Part shown: piece after piece, positions 5,276 through 8,970 of the stretch
Layout: every line of letters starts with the position of its first letter
Position numbering within the stretch: position 1 is the first letter of the stretch
Origin: Parvularcula sp.
GTDB lineage: Bacteria; Pseudomonadota; Alphaproteobacteria; Caulobacterales; Parvularculaceae
Reading direction: 5' to 3'
Length of the DNA: 8,970 nt
Assembly: GCA_003506635.1 (NCBI GenBank)
Contig: DNZB01000042.1
Coordinates: 1,238-10,207, forward strand
Translations under genes and position numbers: made by a program
Notes under the pieces: model-generated
What the model saw: the letters and a program-made list of their open reading frames with translations, nothing else
Databases searched by the model: none
What the model was told of the DNA's origin: nothing

Positions 5276-6393
5276 ACGGCGATTTCGCAATTTACGTCCA
5301 CTGGCCGTTCTGCGCGCGGATCTGTCCCTATTGCGATTTCAACGTGCGCAAGGAGCGGGGCGCCGACCCCGCGGCGTGGTCCGCGGCGCTGACGGCGGAA
5401 TTGGCGCACTGGGCGGCGCTGACGCCGGGACGGCGCGTGACCAGCCTTTATTTCGGCGGCGGCACGCCGAGCCTTGCGCCGCATTCGGTGATCGCGACCG
5501 TGATCGACGCCGCCGCGAAAGCCTGGGCTTTCGCCGACGACGCCGAGATTACGCTTGAGGCGAACCCCGCCGACGCCGCGCGCTTCGCCGGGTTTCGCGC
5601 CGCCGGCGTCAATCGCTTGTCGCTCGGCGCGCAGTCCTTCGACGACGCGGCGCTGAAATTTCTCGGCCGCGATCATTCGGGCGCTGAGGCGCGCGCCGCG
5701 ATCGAGATCGCGCTCTCGGATTTCCCCCGCGTCAGCGCCGACTTCATCTACGCGCTGCCCGGTCAGGAGATCAGTCAGTGGACGGAGGAACTCCGCGCCG
5801 CGCTGGCGGCAGGTCTCCGGCACCTTTCGCTCTATCAGCTGACGATCGAACCCGGCACCGCTTTCGACCGTCAGACGGCGAAAGGCCGCTGGTCGCCGGC
5901 GGGCGACGGGCTCGCCGCGGATCTATTCGACGCCGCGCAGGAAATCACGGCGGCGGCGGGCCTGCCTGCCTACGAAATTTCAAACCACGCGGGCGCAGGC
6001 CACCGGTCGCGCCACAACAGCGCCTATTGGTCGGGCGCGGACTATCTCGGCATCGGGCCCGGCGCGCATGGCCGCGTGACGATCGAGGGCGTGCGGCGCG
6101 CCACGGAAACCGCGCGCGCGCCCTTTGATTATCTTGCGCGTGTCGGGCGCGAAGGCCATGCGCTGACGCTCGACGCAGCCCTGACGGATGAAGAGCGCCG
6201 CATCGAGAAATTCGCGATGGGTTTGCGCACGGTCGACGGCGTGGAGGCTGACGCGAGCGATCTCGCCGCGCTGGGCCCCGCGATCGACGCGCTCGCTGCC
6301 GATGGATTCCTTGTTCGCGACGGCGCACGCATCGCGGCGACGCCGAACGGTCGGCGGCTGCTCAACGCGGTGCTGGAACGGGTTTTCGCCTGA
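5272..6393 (+). CDS. hemW: Radical SAM heme chaperone HemW
   Basis: A 373-aa radical-SAM protein. HemW binds heme and delivers it to membrane haem proteins such as respiratory enzymes, and is often misannotated as the coproporphyrinogen oxidase HemN. The cluster-binding motif is C14-x3-C18-x2-C21 followed by D-F: the position of the fourth cysteine found in HemN (CxC) holds phenylalanine, as expected for HemW. GGGTPS (62-67) is the SAM-binding glycine-rich segment, DFIYALPGQ follows later, and HNSAYW (248-253) is the HemW-specific HNxxYW heme-binding signature. The C-terminal HemN_C domain includes EERRIEKFAMGLRTVDGV. Length is normal and all key residues are present. The start overlaps the ATPase stop (ATGA), which fixes the ATG choice. 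Confidence 0.96.
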   Translation: MNGDFAIYVHWPFCARICPYCDFNVRKERGADPAAWSAALTAELAHWAALTPGRRVTSLYFGGGTPSLAPHSVIATVIDAAAKAWAFADDAEITLEANPADAARFAGFRAAGVNRLSLGAQSFDDAALKFLGRDHSGAEARAAIEIALSDFPRVSADFIYALPGQEISQWTEELRAALAAGLRHLSLYQLTIEPGTAFDRQTAKGRWSPAGDGLAADLFDAAQEITAAAGLPAYEISNHAGAGHRSRHNSAYWSGADYLGIGPGAHGRVTIEGVRRATETARAPFDYLARVGREGHALTLDAALTDEERRIEKFAMGLRTVDGVEADASDLAALGPAIDALAADGFLVRDGARIAATPNGRRLLNAVLERVFA

Positions 6394-6433
6394 CGGCGAT
6401 TGACCGCGCTGCGAACGCGGTGAAAACGGGCGC

Positions 6434-6898
6434 ATGGAAAACCACATCGACGGCATCGGCCGGATCATCCAGCTTTCGGTCGCGCCGGTCTTTCTGCTGG
6501 TCGCCATCGGGTCGTTTCTCAATGTCGCGACGCAGCGCCTTGCCCGCGTCGTCGACCGGTCTCGCATGCTGAAGAAGGAAGTCGACGCTGAAGGTGAAGG
6601 CCCCGCGCGCGCGGCGGCGATCGCCGAGCTCAACGGCCTCTCAAGGCGGATCAGCCTCGCCAATTACGCGATCTATCTGTGGTCGGCGGCGGCGCTGCTT
6701 GTCGCGATCGACGTCGCGCTGCTGTTCGCCGGCGCGCTCGTCGGCGCGCCGCTCTACGGACTTGTCGCCGCCCTCTTTGCGCTCGCCATGATCGCCGTCA
6801 TCGGCGGTTTTGGCTTCTTCATGGCCGAGATTTCGGTCGCCACGCGCACCTTGCGCATCCGGACGGATCAATTCCTGGTCAAGGCCGGGAAGGATTAG
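6434..6898 (+). CDS. DUF2721 membrane protein
   Basis: A 154-aa inner-membrane protein fitting DUF2721, a widespread family of unknown function. It opens with an amphipathic start and helix at about 12-30 (SVAPVFLLVAIGSFLNVATQ), then a conserved-looking charged segment RLARVVDRSR (35-44) and a cytoplasmic coil (45-72). A pair of helices at about 77-100 and 108-131 follows, then a tail with RTLRIRTDQF. The LARVVDR stretch after the first helix is the feature I rely on for the family. It is 40 bp after hemW with no terminator between them that I can defend, so it may be the last gene of that operon. The ribosome-binding site is weak (GGTGA about 12 bases upstream). The 3' end overlaps the convergent secreted-protein gene by 20 bp. 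Confidence 0.82.
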   Translation: MENHIDGIGRIIQLSVAPVFLLVAIGSFLNVATQRLARVVDRSRMLKKEVDAEGEGPARAAAIAELNGLSRRISLANYAIYLWSAAALLVAIDVALLFAGALVGAPLYGLVAALFALAMIAVIGGFGFFMAEISVATRTLRIRTDQFLVKAGKD

Positions 6899-7634
6899 CC
6901 GCGCTCTTCTTCGCCGCGCGGGGGGGCGCGTCGACCTTCTCGAAGTCCGAATAGGAAAGCCGCGCTTTCGAGGCGAAGGATTTGAACATCGCGCTCCCCT
7001 CGGCGTCGGATTCCGTCGCGATCAACAACGCCGGGCCATCGCCGGAGGGCGCGCCGTAGCGTTGCAGCTGGCGCATCGCCTTGATCTTGGCGACCGCCGC
7101 AGGCTTGAACGCCCTTGTCGAGCGAATTTCGACGGACGCGATGAAGCCGCCCTTGCGGTCGAGCGTTGCGGTGGCCGCCAGCGCCTCCTTGACCGCCGCC
7201 GGCGTTTCGGGATCGCTCAAGGGAATCGCGAAGACGGCGCGATCCGCGTCCGCGGACACAAGGCGCGTTTCCCCAAGAGTTTCAGCAAGGCCCTCATAGA
7301 CGAGCGAATCGTCGGCTTCGTCATTGCGCGTCATGCGCTCGAAGGCGGCCATTTCTTCTTTCCCGTATTGATCCTTCGGCGGATCAATCGCGGTCCAGCG
7401 CGCGCCGGACGGCTTTCTGGGATCAAAGCGCACGCGAAAGACGCGTCCGTCGCCGTCGGTCAGGTCGCGGAAGTCGAGCGTGAAGGCGTAACGCTCGTCC
7501 GCGTGCTGCTGCGCCGTCGCAACGGCCGCGCGAAACTCCGTGAGCGCCGCCGCCGCATCGTTCGCCGCGATGTCGTCAGCGAGCGCTGCGCCGCCGAGCG
7601 CCAGGGCGCAAATCCCCGCCAGAAACGCGCGCAT
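6879..7634 (-). CDS. Secreted periplasmic protein, function unknown
   Basis: A 251-aa protein with a clear Sec signal peptide (MRAFLAGICALALGGAALA, cleavage likely before DDIAAND) and no lipobox, so it is probably periplasmic. The mature part has alternating strand-like segments, for example YAFTLDFRDLTDGDGRVFRV and later FIASVEIRSTRAF, which could form a beta-rich fold reminiscent of lipid- or lipoprotein-handling proteins. I see no motif that proves this and do not assign a family. The C-terminal 20 residues (PPRAAKKSAANPSRP region) are low-complexity and basic. It starts two bases after the stop of the LppC/LpoA-like lipoprotein gene, so the two are almost certainly co-transcribed and may act in the same envelope process. 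It overlaps the convergent DUF2721 gene by 20 bp. Confidence 0.78.
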   Translation of the reverse strand: MRAFLAGICALALGGAALADDIAANDAAAALTEFRAAVATAQQHADERYAFTLDFRDLTDGDGRVFRVRFDPRKPSGARWTAIDPPKDQYGKEEMAAFERMTRNDEADDSLVYEGLAETLGETRLVSADADRAVFAIPLSDPETPAAVKEALAATATLDRKGGFIASVEIRSTRAFKPAAVAKIKAMRQLQRYGAPSGDGPALLIATESDAEGSAMFKSFASKARLSYSDFEKVDAPPRAAKKSAANPSRP

Positions 7635-7636
7635 GG

Positions 7637-8970
7637 CTAGCTTCCCGCCGCGAAGGATTTCGGCGCGGGATCGACGACGCGGATGCCGCCCGGCTGGATT
7701 TCAAGGATGGCGAGACCGCGCTCGATCGTGCCTTCGGGCGTGAAGCGGAAAAGTCCGTCAGCGCCGAAATAACCCGAACGGGAGATGATGAGGCGTTCAT
7801 CGAAGCGATCGCGCCGCCGCGGCGCCTGTCCGAGGCGCGCCGCAAGCAGCGTCGCATCATAGGCGAGCGAGGAAAGCCGCGGCGGGGTCTCGCCGAAGGC
7901 CGCGCGAAACCGGTCTTCGAAATCGCGCGTGATCGCCGGATCGGGCGCGGCGAACCAGCCGCCTTTCAGCGCCGGTTCGCGCGTCAGGCGCGGATTGTTC
8001 CACGCCGACACGCCGAGCAGTTTCACCTCGTTGATGTTGACGTTGTAATAGGGAAGCAGCGGCGCGAGCGCACGCAGGAGCGTTCCTTGCTCCGGCATCA
8101 AGACCGCCTGATAGCCTTGCGCATTGTCGCCGCCGCCGCCCACCGCGCGCGGATTACGGGGGTCATAGCCGTGCCGGAGTTCGGGCGGGATGATCGCCTT
8201 GGAGTACGCGGCGAGGCGCTTTGCGGGCGCAAGCATCGCATCTGGTTCTTGTTCGTAGCGTTCCTCATGGACGAGGACGCCGCCCCTGACCGCAAGTTCC
8301 TTGGAAAACGCCGTCGAAACGCGCTGGCCATATTCGTTCGCGGGCGCGAGGAGGCCGAAACGCTCCTTGCCGTTCCGCATCGCGAAATCGGTGACGCGGG
8401 CGATCTCAATCTCGGGTGGAAAGCTCAGCAGCCAGACGCCGTCGCCCGCGGTTTCAATGTCGGATGAAAAGGCGATCATCGGCGCGTTCGCGGCCCGCGC
8501 GACGGGCGCGGCCGCCGCGGCTTCCTCCGAGAAAAGCGGGCCGAGGAGGATTTCCGCCCCGTCGGCGAGCGCCGAGCGCGCCGCCGCCGCCGCCCCTTCG
8601 GCCGTGCCGCGCGTGTCCTTCGGAATGATGAGGAAACGGTCATCGCCCGCCTCGAACGCGGCGAGCTGCGCGGCGTCGAACATCGAGGAGGCGACCTGCT
8701 GCACCGCCTCGGTCGCGCCGGTGAAGGGGAGGAGAAGCCCGACCCGCACCGGCTCGGCATTCTGCATGTGGAGCGGATTGACGAAGCGCCGCTCGTCATA
8801 GCGCGCGCGCTCGCGGCCATCGGCCGGCGCAAGGCGCGGATCGATCGGCCCGGCCTCATCCTCGCCGATGACGACCGGCCCCGAGGGCCCCGTGCCCGAG
8901 GTCGAGGCGCAAGCCGCAAGCAGAAGGACGCCAGCGCAGATGAGCGCTGCCTTCAGGAGACCAGGACGCA
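7637..8970 (-). CDS. LppC/LpoA-like lipoprotein (penicillin-binding protein activator), 5' edge cut
   Basis: An outer-membrane lipoprotein of the LppC/LpoA-like, periplasmic-binding-fold group, which in enterobacteria activates PBP1a for peptidoglycan synthesis. The frame stays open to the right edge, where the last two bases read TG; a start codon whose first base is at 8971 would give 444 aa beginning with a basic residue and RPGLLKAAL. The lipobox LLAAC puts the acylated cysteine at residue 21. A proline/glycine-rich linker to about residue 70 follows. The type-1 periplasmic-binding domain then begins with VRVGLLLPFTG and includes AEILLGPLFSEEA, APMIAFSSD and LLAPANEYGQRV. A disordered-looking insert with GGGGDN lies before the second lobe (YQAVLMPEQGTLLRALAPLL). 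Starting at the internal ATG (8767) would lose the signal peptide. Whether the alphaproteobacterial protein activates a PBP is inferred from the family name. Confidence 0.88.
   Translation of the reverse strand, partial: RPGLLKAALICAGVLLLAACASTSGTGPSGPVVIGEDEAGPIDPRLAPADGRERARYDERRFVNPLHMQNAEPVRVGLLLPFTGATEAVQQVASSMFDAAQLAAFEAGDDRFLIIPKDTRGTAEGAAAAARSALADGAEILLGPLFSEEAAAAAPVARAANAPMIAFSSDIETAGDGVWLLSFPPEIEIARVTDFAMRNGKERFGLLAPANEYGQRVSTAFSKELAVRGGVLVHEERYEQEPDAMLAPAKRLAAYSKAIIPPELRHGYDPRNPRAVGGGGDNAQGYQAVLMPEQGTLLRALAPLLPYYNVNINEVKLLGVSAWNNPRLTREPALKGGWFAAPDPAITRDFEDRFRAAFGETPPRLSSLAYDATLLAARLGQAPRRRDRFDERLIISRSGYFGADGLFRFTPEGTIERGLAILEIQPGGIRVVDPAPKSFAAGS

Noticed and set aside
5188..5823. 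A 211-aa minus-strand frame within hemW
   Set aside because: Antisense to a clearly identified HemW reading frame; composition is that of a shadow frame.
6404..6420. Small inverted repeat CCGCG/CGCGG between hemW and DUF2721 as a terminator
   Set aside because: Only five pairs, a seven-base loop and no T run after it; not enough to call a terminator in GC-rich DNA.
5980..6663. A 227-aa minus-strand frame across hemW and DUF2721
   Set aside because: Antisense to two supported genes, low-complexity arginine/serine-rich protein.

Overview
The window looks like a chromosomal piece of a GC-rich alphaproteobacterium. The grounds are codon use dominated by G/C third positions, the pairing of rdgB with hemW, and an LppC/LpoA-type lipoprotein gene near them. 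A Caulobacterales/Parvularculaceae-like source is my guess, and genus cannot be set from this sequence. No rRNA, tRNA, CRISPR array, insertion sequence or phage gene was seen.

Left part (1-3410), all genes on the minus strand. At the far left are two adjacent membrane proteins of unknown function (230 aa then 88 aa), with a plausible promoter upstream of the first. The 92 bases left of them show no gene I can support. To their right is a NADAR (YbiA-like) glycosidase gene. Further right is a compact transcription unit, read right to left: a 43-aa one-helix membrane miniprotein, a hairpin, a 49-aa exported or membrane-anchored miniprotein, a DUF2975 four-helix membrane protein, and a YozG-like XRE regulator whose start overlaps the DUF2975 stop. 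The 5' end of this unit is an AT-rich region (about 3310-3410) holding four copies of a 15-bp imperfect dyad (consensus TATCG-N5-CGATA) spaced 21, 26 and 21 bp. They cover the candidate promoter of this unit and the candidate -10 of the divergent rdgB. The simplest reading is that the XRE protein regulates its own operon, and perhaps rdgB, through these sites.

Middle part (3416-6898), all on the plus strand. rdgB (non-canonical purine NTP pyrophosphatase) is followed by a 394-aa AAA ATPase with a C-terminal winged-helix-like region. Its stop overlaps the start of hemW (radical-SAM heme chaperone) by four bases. A DUF2721 membrane protein follows. The ATPase sits inside what is often a tight rdgB-hemW pair and has its own candidate promoter.

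Right part (6879-8970), minus strand. An LppC/LpoA-like lipoprotein (penicillin-binding protein activator) runs off the right edge, with only the first base of its likely start codon missing. Two bases after its stop begins a 251-aa secreted protein of unknown function, whose end overlaps the convergent DUF2721 gene by 20 bp. These two genes probably form an envelope-directed operon.

The most unusual part is 2063-3410: the miniprotein/DUF2975/XRE unit with its operator array, two strong hairpins, and an intrinsic terminator pointing the opposite way inside its leader.
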